This document shows positions 24,233-36,400 of a stretch of DNA of 64,000 nucleotides, piece by piece; position 1 is the first letter of the stretch; each line of letters starts with the position of its first letter. Both the position numbers and the translations under genes were made by a program. The stretch covers positions 13,628,878 through 13,692,877 of the forward strand of contig OY829326.1 in assembly GCA_963691655.1 (NCBI GenBank), in the 5' to 3' direction. The notes beneath the pieces were generated by a model. The model did not search any database. It worked only from the letters and a program-made list of their open reading frames with translations, and had not been told where the DNA came from. The DNA is from Toxonevra muliebris (taxonomy: Eukaryota > Arthropoda > Insecta > Diptera > Pallopteridae).

Positions 24233-24720
24233 TATAGGCTTTTAAAAGTATACTGATACTGAAATATATTCGTATCAATATTTCCGTATCAATAGGGCCG
24301 ACTGAAGTTTAAACTTATTTATCTCGAAACTATAATTTTCTGCAAGGTGGGACACAAAAAACAAAAACTACTCGACCGATTCGTCTCAAATTTTACTATA
24401 TTATTCAGTAAACCAGTGCTTAATGGAGGAACTAAAAAGCTTTCTACGTTGAATACTTCTTACTTTTTACATACAAAAAGTAATGAAAAAACGGTCTGTT
24501 TTCGTAAAGTAAATTTCAACAACTCGCCATTTTGTACAATTTTTCTCTTTTTTTTTCATTTTAGTTCCTGCGATAACTACATTCATACCAATTGTAACCT
24601 CTTTTTTTTTTGTTTTAGATCAGTGGAAATTCCAAAACTTGTCCCACCAGCAAGATTCGTTTTTTGAAGAGGGCAATTTCAACACCAATTTTAGTTTACT
24701 TAAAATTATAATTTTTTTTT
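24233..24720. other. unassigned interval inside the nested region
   Basis: A 106-codon frame runs to 24667. Two acceptor-like sites (tttcattttag near 24565 and tttgttttag near 24619) precede mixed-codon segments. No donor or family match supports a gene, so I leave it unassigned. Confidence 0.3.
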
Positions 24721-25264
24721 TATTATTATTTTTGTAAAAACTCGTCAAATTCAAGGGCGCTGGACCAGAAGGTCCCCTTATACCATGAAGTCCTAAAGTA
24801 TAAAATATTCCACAGTTGTTCTAACGCAAAGAGAGAAATTTTGCATAAAATAAAAAACTTCGATAATACCATTTACTGTTTTGAATTTGTGACGATAAAG
24901 ACGTGTAATTGAAGCTTTCTGTTTTTCAATGGGTTCGCTCTCGAACTAAATATTTTATTTAAAAACAAATACTACCACGAAGTATATTTTTAAATGAAAT
25001 TGGACATATTGCGCATTTAAGGGTTAAATAAGCAAGCGAGTAAAAACACAAATACAATACCAAATGATACTTCCTTTTTTTGCATTTAATTAAATTCAAA
25101 ATTAATTTTTTATCTCAAGTGTTGTAACATTTCAATGAACTCACACACATACTTATATAATGCAAAACAGACGCTCTTGCTCGCTTGTTACTTTTTATTC
25201 AATTGAGTCCTTGAACTCCCGTTTACTCTTTAACATGTACTCATTTATAAGCCTTCACATTATT

Positions 25265-25885
25265 TATAGGGGAGTGTACGCGGGTATGGGACAGCATTCG
25301 ATTGTTTACATCATGTAATATCAATACTTTCGTTCTGACTACTGTTAAACTTTTTTTTTGACATCTTGACGTATTGTGTATATCAGCTGAAAGCATCGTG
25401 TGTGAAAACCGATCGCGAAAATTTTTTTTCGTTTTTTTTTACGATATATTTACGAGTGAATTGATTGAAAAAGGTGAGTGTAATGCATTAGAGTTTAGTG
25501 TTTTATGTATACTTTGCGATCAAATTTTGGATAATGCCAATATATGGTTGGAAAAAATTTTTTTTTTGTTTTTTTTTTCAAAATCACATTATTATCCGAG
25601 TATGAGACACAGTACTTTGATCCGTTTTTTATGTATTTTTAGCCATGTCATCTCCAAAAAATAAAACCGCTCATCAAATGCATCACATGCAAGCGGCCTG
25701 TGCATTTGAAGTGTGCAAACATTGCGACAGCGATTTGGATGAAGAAGATGATGACTAAGAGGGATACAATGAACAAAAACTGCAATTTCTATTTATTTAA
25801 TAAATTTATAAATAGTTATGGGATTTTTACTTCATATTTTTCAATTTTTAGTAGACCTACAGTGTTTCATACCCGATTTTGGTTA
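25265..25885. mobile_element. possible deleted pogo/Tigger-like transposon
   Basis: A motif cgggtatgggacag occurs at 25281, a variant cgagtatgagacacag at 25597 in the same direction, and an inverted copy (cgggtatgaaacactg on the minus strand) at 25875-25860. Repeated and inverted copies of one short motif near both ends suggest transposase-binding sites. Outer ends and the target duplication cannot be fixed. The enclosed tiny spliced gene is described separately. Pogo/Tigger is a guess from the motif and the start of the protein. Confidence 0.35.
25645..25758 (+). CDS. 37-residue spliced-leader-type reading frame, possible transposase fusion remnant
   Basis: A complete compact gene layout is visible. 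A strong donor AAAAAG|GTGAGTG at 25473/25474 and an acceptor ttttttatgtatttttag at 25642 bound a 169-base intron. The ATG follows two bases into the next exon, and an AATAAA lies at 25799, about 40 bases after the stop. The peptide starts MSSPKNKTAHQ, continues MQAACAFEV and ends CKHCDSDLDEEDDD. A basic start leading to MQAA is reminiscent of the N-terminal psq-type helix of pogo-like transposases, and the Cys pair with an acidic end resembles their C-termini. I infer an internal deletion that fused the two ends in frame. The sequence is too short to be sure. Confidence 0.35.
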   Translation: MSSPKNKTAHQMHHMQAACAFEVCKHCDSDLDEEDDD

Positions 25886-25899
25886 AAAAATAAAAACGA

Positions 25900-27120
25900 T
25901 ATTAATTTCTAGTTTTATGCTCTGTTTAAATATTAAAATACTCATATCTCCTGAACTATTTGAGTCACCACCTCGAATAAAAAACCAAAGTAATGGAAAT
26001 TTAGTCTTCTGAACGGAACATAATTTTCAGAACTATGATACGAATTTTGCAAATTAAATTTTAATGAATTAATTTTAAAAAAAATTAATTTTAAAAGTTA
26101 ACAAAATTAAATTAGTGTATATTCTGTAGCCCGTCTTATTACCTTTCCAACGATACCTTATCCATATATGTCGGTAGTATAATGACTGAGTTATGGACGA
26201 ATCTGTGAATCGATACCTTCAATTTGGAGATTTGGTTCGCTCTGGCAACTCCGGTGAAAACCGTACCGGAATTTTTTTTGTATACGTTTTTGTTGGGTTT
26301 GGTCTAAAATAAAACCATAGGCAAAATTTAAGCCAATTCTGAAAGAATGAAGTCGATCGCTCGTTACGTTCAATCTGGAATGGCTGATATATCGAAAGAC
26401 TCATGGGATAATAATCAATGGGTTAGTGCATAAATAGGTACATTTCATGAGGTTAACATTTAATGCTTGATATAAAGTAATTTGCGGATTTTATGTCTAC
26501 CTCACACTTATCCTCTCTACCCGCTTTTTTTGATATTTTAAGTATATTTTTTAGAAAGACTATCCATACTGAGTAATGTGCTTGGTCTTTCTTTGTTCCA
26601 ACTGTTGTACTTTAAACGCAATCCTGCAATTGAATATTCTTTTTACAGTTCATGAGAGCATACAGCTTTTGGACAATACATCTTGGTCCGATGAAAAATT
26701 TTATCGGCTTTGAACATGAATAAAAATTTTAGCAAAACATTTTTTTCTATTCATATACAGTAATTCATCGATCACAGAACACATTTGTTTCACTTTTTCT
26801 ACTACCCCGAGGTTTATCTATTCTATTGAATGATTCCATGAACGTGTAAGAAAATTGTGAGGAAGGAAGTCAAGAAATTCCTGGAAATTAAATCATTTTG
26901 ATATGGTGAAAAAAGACCCAACATTCAGTGGTCTTAACTTCTTAGAAACCAATAAACTTAAATTTGATTACTATAAACTCTCATTGACCTCGGTCTAATT
27001 CTACATAAATAGCGGACAAAGACAACAGAACATCGATTATAACGTAATCAAATTTATTTACAACGTAAATCGTGAATTTTTTACACGTAAATCTAAATTA
27101 CAACAAAATTATTAGAGCAG
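25900..27120. other. A+T-rich interval, no gene seen
   Basis: The part 26120-26400 is more complex (cctttccaacgatacc, ctctggcaactccgg) and may be an old repeat, but no frame or end is recognisable. Overlapping minus-strand frames there do not match a family I know. Confidence 0.45.
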
Positions 27121-27127
27121 TATTTAA

Positions 27128-27688
27128 GGGGTTATGTTGGCCGAAAAAAACGAAAATTTTTTTAGTGCATTTTCTCAAAGTACATCCTTTTGAGAATGTA
27201 TTCCCCAAATGTCATAGAGATCTGAGCACTAGAAACAAAGTTACTGCTGTCGACAACGCACTACCTTAGTCTATCTTAACATGGTGCCGAAAGCTTGAAC
27301 GGGATTTTCTCGAAATGTTATTTTTCAAAAAGTTCCCTTGCAGTAAGAAAAGTTTCTCAAAAACCATTTCTCCTATCGATCTGGAATTTTTCTGGCTAAT
27401 TTATGACTGTAGTAGCCTTTTAGTGAACAAAGGAATTATTATTTGGAACAAAACTTTTTTTTTTGGCCACCAAAACCAAATTTTCAGTCCCTCAAAAACC
27501 AAGAATCTTAAAAAATCATCACCATTTTTTTAAAAATGTAAATTTCACAGAAGCCTTCATTCACTAAGAGCGTGACGATGAAATATCAACAAATAAATAT
27601 ACGATGACTTATTCTGGAAAAAATGTACCGCATTGGCAATAAAAAAAATGAAATTTCCCTTTTTTCGGAAACAATTGTATATAACCCC
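27128..27688. mobile_element. TTAA-flanked element (561 bp)
   Basis: TTAA flanks at 27124-27127 and 27689-27692. Both ends read inward begin ggggttat: ggggttatgttggccgaaaa at the left and ggggttatatacaattg at the right. A second shared block, ccgaaaaaa, follows inside each end. No transposase frame is present. The end sequence differs from the other TTAA elements in the window, so it is a separate family. Confidence 0.8.
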
Positions 27689-27699
27689 TTAATATATTT

Positions 27700-29200
27700 A
27701 ACATCTATGTCGCTGACAATATGTATATTTTTAATTTCATCACATTGAGATTTCCTCCAGAGATTATTGATTTCACTGTTAAATACATGCAAGCACATAC
27801 ATACATATATAAATTGTTCAATGCGAGGCCCTCATGTGTGTATGTGTGCTGTCATTGACCTTTTCTTTTTCGAAGTTTAACGCATTTATTATAAATATTC
27901 GTTATTGTATTGTTAATGACTTTAAATCTGCAGCATTTCATTTTCATCTTTTTTAATTGCAAAAAATTGATGTGGTTTTTCGTAATGACAATGATTAAAA
28001 GAAAATGTTGCTGTAGCTGTAAAACATTAAAAGCGCAAAAAAATAAGTGGCGAGCAAAAACACTGAAAGAGGAAATCGAAACACATTCATAAATATTTAA
28101 AAAGCTTAAGCGTTGTAAGGAAAATATTTGGTTGCTTTCAGTAGTAATTTATTAATCTTTATACTTTGCAGTAAAACATTTATACACTTCGTTGATTACA
28201 CATACATGCACACATGCATAAATACAAACATGCATACATGTGCGTGTATTCACATAGTAATTCAGCATAAGAATAACGAGAGTGTTACACACACACTCAC
28301 ACACACACACTTACATTATTTTAATTAAAAAGAAAGGAAACGCAAAAACATTTATAAATTAAGTAACGGCAGTAACTCGAGTTGTGCATAATTTAAGTAA
28401 TTTAAATTACTTAATGGCAGTAATTCGAATGGTACCTAATTAAAGTTTAAAAATAAATTTGCTATGCAACTTTAAGTGAGCGGCAAATGCATACAAACCA
28501 AATTTTCATTATGGCAGACTGGCATCCTGGGATTTTATTTTCCACTTCCCACTGCCTTGAGCGCACTAATCTCGGCATATCTCTTGAGATATGAAATTTC
28601 CATGTTTATAATCTTTGGTTTATTTTTTGTTATTTTATGACCAACCAGCCGCACACAAAAACCAAAATAACACAATGAGTGAATGTTTCATTTCCGAGAG
28701 CGGAAATAAAAATAAATATGCAGTTACAGTAAATAAAGCAAAAAACAGCACAGTAAAACAACAGGCAAACATAAAGCAAAATGTAACAAATTCTCCATAA
28801 AATGAAATGAAATTTCTGTATACGATTTATTGCACTTTGTTGCCAAATTGTTTTATTTTATTTTGTTTGTTTGTTTTTTTTTCTTCGTTTTTCTTTTATG
28901 TTTTTTATTTAACTATTTATTTTTATTTTATGTTTAGCAATTAAATTTTGATTTTACATTCAAATTTTAAGTGGAAATATATTTTATGTGTCTGTGAACA
29001 CATCGTAAATGTCATACACAATCAAAGTGATAGATGTGCATATGTTTTTTTATTTGCGGGTATTGTGCTAATTCCGAGTTATATATGATAAAAAGAGAGA
29101 AAAACATTTTAAATTTTAGTTAATGTACGCATGTAGATAGTAACCTTGGCGTAAAGCATTTGAGCCAACTGATTTTTTCCAGTTAATTCCATTATTAACT
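27700..29200. other. A+T-rich interval with AC microsatellite and a small direct repeat
   Basis: An ac/ca microsatellite lies at about 28289-28312. A diverged direct repeat (gcagtaactcgag near 28369, gcagtaattcgaa near 28416) is separated by an aagtaatttaaattactt palindrome. No gene is seen. Confidence 0.5.
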
Positions 29201-29211
29201 TCAAAATATAT

Positions 29212-29590
29212 TTCACTTACTTAGGCAGTATCATCACGACGGACTGTGGTACTAAACAGAATATCCATGCTTAATGGAGCTTTTGAACAGTTCAATGAAA
29301 TCTGGATGTCTTCAACTTTATACTCTAGGACAAAAAATGTTTGCTAACTGGCTCTGACAAACCAAATTAAATGTGTCGTCAGTCAAAAAGCATCTAGAGA
29401 AGCTGTTGATCGAATACCATATCAAATGAAGATTTGTATGAAAAGTGTGAACACATTCCAATCGCAAATTATGAAAATGAAGATGAATCGATCATATTCG
29501 AAAAGAAAAAACCGCACACCGAGCAACCTTTTGGTGATAATCTCAAGGAAGCAGAAGACGAGGAAAACTGAAAACAACTAGAAAACATTC
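29212..29590 (+). pseudogene. RTE-type LINE, C-terminal remnant with frameshifts
   Basis: Three frames together trace the C-terminal part of an RTE-like ORF2. First comes YLGSIITTDCGT at about 29218. In another frame LNGAFEQFNEIWMSS follows (about 29270-29325), the helix region after the YLGS motif. Further on come ISNEDLYEK, then IDHIRKEKTAHR and SQGSRRRGKLKTT (to about 29580), matching the basic tail of such proteins. Stops and frame changes are frequent and the catalytic part is absent. An acidic 47-codon frame ending at 29571 is an out-of-frame artefact. Confidence 0.65.
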
Positions 29591-29599
29591 ACAAATTGT

Positions 29600-31918
29600 C
29601 TATTTAATCTAAATCATTATTTTCCAATACTTAATATTTTATATTTTCCATTGTTATAATGTCCATTTCGTTATAACAAACTTGTGCTAAATATTATCAT
29701 TAATAAATATTATAAATGACTTAACAATTTCTTTTAATTTAAACGATAAAATTTTAATTGATTTTTCAATGACATAATAATTTAATTATTTTGTATTTTA
29801 ATGGTAGACCATAAATCTATACTTTGAAATCAAGTGCATAGTAATTATATTATATTGTTTCTTATTTAATGGGATGCCAAATTAATATTTATTCAATAAT
29901 AATTATAATTCTCAAACTTGTTTTTAACTCATGAATGTGCTCATGTATTTATGTAAAATAACATTTTCATTAACCAATATTTTTTTTTTAATCCAAAAAA
30001 TAAAAAATATTGCAAAAAATAAATCAAATAAATTAATTTTTCTGATAGATATAAACTTTTTTAATAGCCATTATTAAAATGTAGCAATATTTTACTTTCC
30101 TAGAAATAGCACCCTCCAGCGCTCCACTTATCAAATACATGCATATAGAACACACATAAGTAATAAGTACATGACAAAAGTTTATTGAAACGTAATTGAG
30201 TGTTGACATAAAAAAAAAAGTTAAGAGGATTTTGCGATTACACACACACACACATACGCATATATATATTTGAAGAGGCATATCTGCCATATCACTTGTC
30301 ATACCACATCCCAAATGTAATAAATGAAAACTACCTTAAGAATATTGCATTTTCATAGTTTTTATTTTCTTTTTGATGTAACTTTCAGTTTCTCTTCTTC
30401 TGGTCCTAGGTAAGCGCAAAAGTTAAAGCTAGCAAAGCAAAGCAAAAAATGATTTCAAAGGTGTTTCTTCATTTCAAAAATGATTCACTCAGATTAAGGT
30501 GGGTAATAAAGGGCGTAACAGAAATATAAAAGGGATTTACTTAAATAAAAACATCCTGCTGTGTGTATTTTGTATACTGTTTGCAGTGTGATAAAGCAAA
30601 ATTTTATGCTGTATCTGCAAAAGTAAAAGTTACACGAATAGATGAACAACTAATAGGATTATGGAGAAAAGAAACTACACTAAGATGCAATGTGAAGCAA
30701 AAAGATATGAGTCAAAGAAAGAATTTAAGTTTTTATGTTTTTTAAAAAGGCTAATATTATTTCAAATTGCTATGGCAAGCTCTAAAGAAAATTGCAAAGA
30801 AAAAGCACAGAAAGGAAATAACATTTTGAGAATTTCTTATATTATTTCACTTTTGAAGAAGATTTACCAAGGTGCCAGTACTAATATTAAATTATTGATA
30901 CCTAGATATATCGCATTTAAAAACAATTAATAATTTACTGAGTAATAATAAACCAATTGAATTGCACCATGCAATTTAATTGCGTTTATTACGAATAGAG
31001 TGTAATACATTTAATTAAAATGTTAAATTTACATAATCCACATATTATATAGGCTTAATAAAGGGATATTTTAATGAATTAAAGCGATTTTGTTGTTTGT
31101 GTTTTATTGTAAACAAGAATTTATTGCTTGTAGACGGGGAAATGTAAATGAGTATGTAAGTTTATGCAATTTATTTCATCACTCATCAAATATTATCTAA
31201 ACCTTTAACAAATTGAAAAGGTGGAAAATATAAAACTAGTTCCTATTTCAATTCATTATATACATATGAATACGATGGGGAGTAAATAATTTGACAATAT
31301 CATTTATCAAGTCAAATGTCAAGTTCAATTGGAACAACAATATTTATTTTCGAATTTTTTAAATTTGCTACACTTCAAAAAATGCATATGGTAGGAAGTC
31401 AGATCCATTAAATTCTAGACAATATTTTCGAAAGAGTTATAGTGATACACCAAGTCCAATTCAGTTTAATCTAAGGGAACTTTCAAATTTATAACTTAAA
31501 AAGGGCTTTGTGGAACATTGATGACTAACAGCTGTCAAGTTTGAATTAATACCATCTACAGCGTTACAGAAAGATTATATATTTACTTTTTATTAACTGC
31601 TTGTCCGATTATGTTGTAATCGTCAATGAAGCAATTAGCCAAAGCACTTAAAACAATTTTTGGAAATAAAATGGATTTCAAAAGGAATTTTCAAAAATAA
31701 AAAATTAGAATTTTTTCCCTGAATTTTTTCAAATTCATGGAGGAATATTTTTTTGCAAACCAGACCTTGTATATTGAACTATTTTTAATTATTTGTTTAT
31801 TGCATGAAAACATATCGTTTGTAGCAGGGATATATAAGTATATGTATATATATAATATTTATACAAAAGTTACAATGTATGGAAATCGATGTTATTTTTT
31901 TGCAATTATTCTCTTAAC
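29600..31918. other. A+T-rich interval with AC microsatellite, no gene seen
   Basis: An acacac microsatellite lies at about 30240-30257. The frames at 30563-30930 are Lys-rich and overlap each other on one strand. Nothing is supported. Confidence 0.5.
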
Positions 31919-31930
31919 AAATGTGATCTA

Positions 31931-31997
31931 GGTTAGGTTAGGTTAGGTTGGAGTGGCTTAGGCCTGAACGGCCCATTTTGATACCACATAGTGATCT
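31931..31997 (-). mobile_element. 67-bp LINE 3' tail insertion with 11-bp target duplication
   Basis: The insert starts (plus strand) ggttaggttaggttaggttg and contains gagtggc and gataccacat. The same blocks occur in the longer LINE tail at 59161-59455. The sequence aatgtgatcta is present on both sides (31920-31930 and 31998-32008). This is the signature of target-primed reverse transcription that stopped almost at once. Confidence 0.85.
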
Positions 31998-32099
31998 AAT
32001 GTGATCTAAGTAATTTACAATTTAATAGTGTAGCAATTTAATAGAATACTTAACCGTACAATTAGCAATTGGAGTTGGATTAAAATAGTGTAAGTTTTT

Positions 32100-33265
32100 C
32101 AGTCGGTTTAATTATTGTTCTGTAGCTGCAAGGTATATAGAACAACCAAAAAGAGGATGATGGAGGTTTTCAAATGCATTTGCGTACGCCATACATATTG
32201 CTCTGAGCGATTTAACGGAGTAGCTCTTTATTAAAAAAACCTTAGGGTATATTTAGTTGATAAAAAAACTAAATGAAAGCGTGAAGGATAGTGAGGATGA
32301 AGTGTCGGTTTTTCTTCCATCGACCTTAATATTTTGCAGTTTAGAGAAGACCCATTTTCTCACAAATAAGAACATTTTTACATTTTAGGTGTCGATCAAA
32401 ATCCTTGAAAGCTAACTTTTTTAGGTGGATTCTAGGGTTCGTCATCATATTAACAAACGAAGGAGATACATTTTTGGAACTCAAATATTGTTCAATTGCA
32501 AGATTCTAGTGATATAGTTCCAGGCAAGCTTGAATATCTTGGAAGCTAGTGTGTCCAGTACCTAATTTTTCTATTTCTGCTGAGCATTTGATATTAATCT
32601 TGATACAGCAAATAAACGCTTACAGTAGGTGGACTGAACAATCACTAATTGTTCGATGTACCGCAGGACCCAAACTTGAGCTGAATAAAAAAGAGATGTG
32701 GCAATAACACTGCTGAAAGGATTCACTCTTCCTTGCCATGAGTCTGCCTTGCATTTGTTTAATCAGAGTAGATGCTAGCGCGATATTACCGTTTTGGTTG
32801 CCGAATCTGTCACATATCTACTAAGTGTGGAACTCAAGAAAGCCACCCCTAAATATGCGAAGCTACTAACATAGTCGCCGTAGCCTAGTGGTTAGTGTGT
32901 TGGACTGCTACGCAGAGGTGCCCGGGTTCATATCTCGACACCCTCAAAAAAATCAAAAATATAAAATAAAAATTTTTCTACACGGCACCACCTCTTGACT
33001 GGTGATGGCAGACATCCAAGAGTAAAAAATGCCTATGAAAAGCATTTCACTTCGCCATTCGGACTTGGCATAAAATTGTAGGTCCCTTCCATTGACTCAC
33101 ACAACATGAATGCATGCGAAAAGCTCGGCCTAGGCCCTCCAGGGGCTGTTGTGCCATAATAATAGTAGTAGTACTAACAATTTCAATTTTTTGGTTTTGC
33201 AGAAAAAAGTTATACATAGTGATTCTTCTATTTTTCATGAAGTAGACTATTTGTGTCCACTTTCA
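32100..33265 (-). pseudogene. LINE reverse transcriptase remnant, interrupted by a SINE
   Basis: Reading down the minus strand from about 33265, one frame gives MKNRRITMYNFF and QNQKIEIV. After the SINE (33171-32872) it continues SSFAYLGVAFLSSTLSRY, the post-catalytic YLGV block of non-LTR reverse transcriptases. Later segments include SWQGRVNPFSSVIATSLFYS and AQVWVLRYIEQL (about 32740-32640). Stops and frame changes are frequent towards 32100, where similarity fades. The catalytic centre is not present. The clade cannot be fixed. Confidence 0.7.
32872..33171 (+). mobile_element. tRNA-derived SINE, full length with 8-bp target duplication
   Basis: The head contains an A box (tagcctagtgg at 32881) and a degraded B box (gggttcatatctcg at about 32923). 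The body follows with the module cgccattcggacttgg and attgtaggtccc. The element ends in a microsatellite-like tail (aataatagtagtagta). The eight bases tactaaca flank it at 32864-32871 and 33172-33179. It inserted into the LINE frame between codons for EIV and SSF. The core module recurs at about 40730-40780. Confidence 0.88.
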
Positions 33266-33269
33266 GTAT

Positions 33270-36200
33270 TATTATTTCTTAATTCTTCTTCAAAGTATAA
33301 AATGAACACTAGACAACACCTTCAGTTACTAATTGGTGTCGTGCTATCTACAGAATCAATGATTGATTTAATTAAACTGATTCATTTCGCGCTTACGCCT
33401 TGTGTGTGTGCTATGTGTGTGTCAAAAACCCTACGAAAATCAGTGAACAGAGAGAGAGCTGTGGTTTTTTTATGCCTGATGTAGACTTGAGTAAAAATGT
33501 TCTCTATGCAATTTCTATTATTATATAATTAAAAAAAAACAAATTTCAATTTTTATTTTATTAAAATTTGTATGTTGAGTGATTATTTTTATCAAAAACT
33601 TATAAATTAAAGATAAAAATTTGAAAAGCTATTATTTTGATCTTTTTACGTGTCGTGAACCTTAACCTTATCAAATTAAAAAACAAAAGAAGGCTTACTA
33701 TTTTATGTATAATGTAATAAATACGCGTTCCTATATTACAACATCAACACAATTCGAATTAAATACTTAAATTAAAACATTTTAAATTCTTTAAACTTTT
33801 ATCTACAAATTGTGAGAATAAATTAACACAATAACAATACAATTTTTATACCACTTTGACACCTTTTTCTCTTTGTGTACTCAGATGCACACAGATCCAC
33901 AAACATGAATACACACAAATACGTGCACACATGCACACTACTCAAAAAAACATTTTTCCCAATGTCTTCGAATTATTTTCTACTTCGATTGTTATCTTTT
34001 TTATTCCCAAAAGGATATGGGTTTTTCCGTTTTTCTAAGAGAACCCGCCTAAAGAGCAACAAAATCAAATTGGAAATTTTCTATTGCTACTGATGCTGCT
34101 ATGGTCAGCTTTATATATGTATATATAAAATGAAAGAAACCATAAAATCTCTTAAGAATAAAATTTAAAATTCATTGAGTTACCTCAGCTCTTCATCTCG
34201 TTGTGTATGTGTATGTATCTGGGCAACATGAAAAAGAGTAAGACATGGGACTTCAAAAAATAAACAGCACAAATAATAACAAATAACAAAAGTGCAGATA
34301 TACATATAACCACCATACACATACACCATGTATATGTAAGTATATTTATATTCATATATGTGTTTGTGCGTGTTTGCTTGTGTCGAAGGTATAATTTTAA
34401 AGGATACAATGTGGCAAATGTGTTTCTGAGTGGATTCATATGTGTATGTGTTTCATGAGCTTAAGTATTATGGATAAATATTTATTGTAAAGTGCGCTTG
34501 AGTATTTTGAAATGAAAACAAGCTTTCGAGTTTGGAACCTTCTATTTAAATATATGCACTTCAATTAAAGCGAAAGTGGTTGAAAGCCTTTAACTCGGTC
34601 AAAACTAAGTAATATTCCTTTAATATATAAAAATATCATCGGAATATAGAATGGTGTAATTTTGAGGCTAAATTAAAAATAATATCAGTAATGATTTTGC
34701 ATAGTAGGAAATCTCTTCTTTTTTTATTGAAAGGGTTTACTAATAAATACTAATAAAATTAAATAAAACCTCAGCTGATAACAAACTTTCGATTGTAAAA
34801 CTACAAGATAGAACGGCAAGGCACACAAGTACGCAAAGGGTAACGCTGGCATGGAAAGTTGACCGTAAATTAAGTGTTTGGTCATAAATAAGAAACTTGG
34901 TCATAAATTGATCACAATAAAAGCAAAAAGAAATGAATAAAGCAGAAAAATGACTTCATGAAACAAAATAACATTGAATTGTGCATGCAAGCAGCATTAG
35001 CAGCAACAATTGTGCTAACAGCAATACAAATGCACATAAATGCATACATAGCAACACATTGCACGCAGCAGAAACTGCAATGCGCACATGCCTTCGTAAG
35101 GGAAATGAGAGATGCATAGAATGGATGGCAAGTACTAAGGGATTCGCTGCGGGTAGTACTTAGCAATAGCTTACAAAGAGTCACATAAGACTACATAAAT
35201 AACACTATGGTTGGGTAAGCTAGGCTGTTTATATCTTTTTGCTTTTCAAAATAATGTTGTTGTAAACTTTTCAAAATTTTATAATTTGTATGCATGTGAC
35301 CATTAACCGGGAGTAAAAGAGAAACGATGTAAGAGTATTTTCAGAATAATAACAATGCAAATAAAATTGATTGAAATGTGATATCAAATATATAATAGAT
35401 TTTGAACTTTGTGTGTATTTGTAAATAAAGGGGAAAAAAACCTACAAAGTTCAAGGTTCAAAAATCTTTTGAATTCTCTGATTTACTCTAGTTTTATGAT
35501 GACTTTTTATTGAGAAAAAAATTTTAATTCTACACCCTTTTTCTTTGGGAAATTTTACGCAATTACGAAAAGCAAAAGTAAAAAGAGAAAGAGAAGCAAA
35601 AATTATTTGCATACTAAACAAAAGGCCATCATCAGTTTTGTATAGTTTAATGTGTAAATGTGCACATATATAATTGACACTATGCCTTAATAAGTCACAT
35701 ACACATTTACGCATTACTAAGCACACACACACAGACAAGTAAACGTATATATATAATGCAAACAAACAGCAGAATCATAAAAATAAAGACAAGACCTTGC
35801 CACAGTTAAAACCAGAAATGAGCAAAAAATTATAATACAAAAAAACAAAAATTCCCTGTGGCAAAATTCGTAATTTATTTTCACAGCTGCAACAGAGCAG
35901 CAACAGTAGAAACAGCAGCAGCAGTTTTTTTTTGAAATTTCACTGTAAATGTGAATACATTCACATTTCGTTTTCTTTTCAAGCACAAACACATACATAA
36001 ATAAATATATATGTGTATGTGCATTCGCTGCTCACTTTCATGCTGCGAGTATATATGTGTATGTGCGTTTGCGTCTATTTATAGCCAACATGAATGAGTA
36101 TCTCAGAAACCTCATTACCATCCTAATGATCATCGTCATCAGCATTCCTATTTTCATTATCATTATCATCATCGTCACAGTATTGCAACGTCCACGTTGT

Positions 36201-36400
36201 AACGCCGCATGTCGTCGTCACTTTTGTTGTTGTATGCTCTTTTGTAAGAATTCAAATGGGAATATGTGTTTTGTAAGGGAACTGAATTGTAAGTAGATCT
36301 AAAAAGAAAAACGGAAATGCTAGATAAAATAAAAGCAAACACGAGGCAAAATTTTATTTAATTCATACTCTAGAATAAAAATTAAATACTAAAAAGCATA
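33270..36400. other. A+T-rich interval with CA-, CAG- and CAT-type repeats
   Basis: A cacacacac run lies near 35721, a cagcagcag run near 35920, and a catcatcgtca-type run near 36160. A 68-codon frame from the ATG at 36090 (ends 36296) encodes an Ile-rich hydrophobic segment and a Cys-rich tail, but its hydrophobic part is made by the cat/atc repeat. No gene is supported. Confidence 0.5.

Larger units (their letters stand above)
21728..24777. mobile_element. second TTAA-type element, nested in the first
   Basis: The left boundary is TTAA (21724-21727) followed by ggccaccttctggtctag. The right boundary, read inward, is ggggaccttctggtccag, followed outside by TTAT (24778-24781), one base off TTAA. 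The ends share accttctggtc. It lies between the two halves of the outer element. The interior carries the duplicated segments described separately, so it is unclear whether this is one element or a composite. Confidence 0.5.
21606..25023. mobile_element. outermost TTAA-flanked element of a nested stack
   Basis: TTAA flanks at 21602-21605 and 25024-25027. Its left end, cccttaaatggg, and right end (inward) cccttaaatgcgc match the ends of the smaller relative at 23346-23869. The first roughly 100 bases (accaacggtatgtgataaca and following) align with the relative's interior at about 23636-23715. The last roughly 80 bases (atactaccacgaagtat and following) align with its right end. The two halves are therefore one old element split by about 3 kb of later insertions. 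Confidence 0.65.

Noticed and set aside
29410..29571. Acidic open frame (NEDESIIFEKKKPHTEQPF region)
   Set aside because: Another frame over the same bases gives the basic C-terminal tail of an RTE-type LINE, so the acidic frame is a shadow.
36090..36296. Possible membrane micropeptide (Ile-rich span plus Cys-rich tail)
   Set aside because: The hydrophobic span is produced by a cat/atc microsatellite, so the resemblance is compositional.
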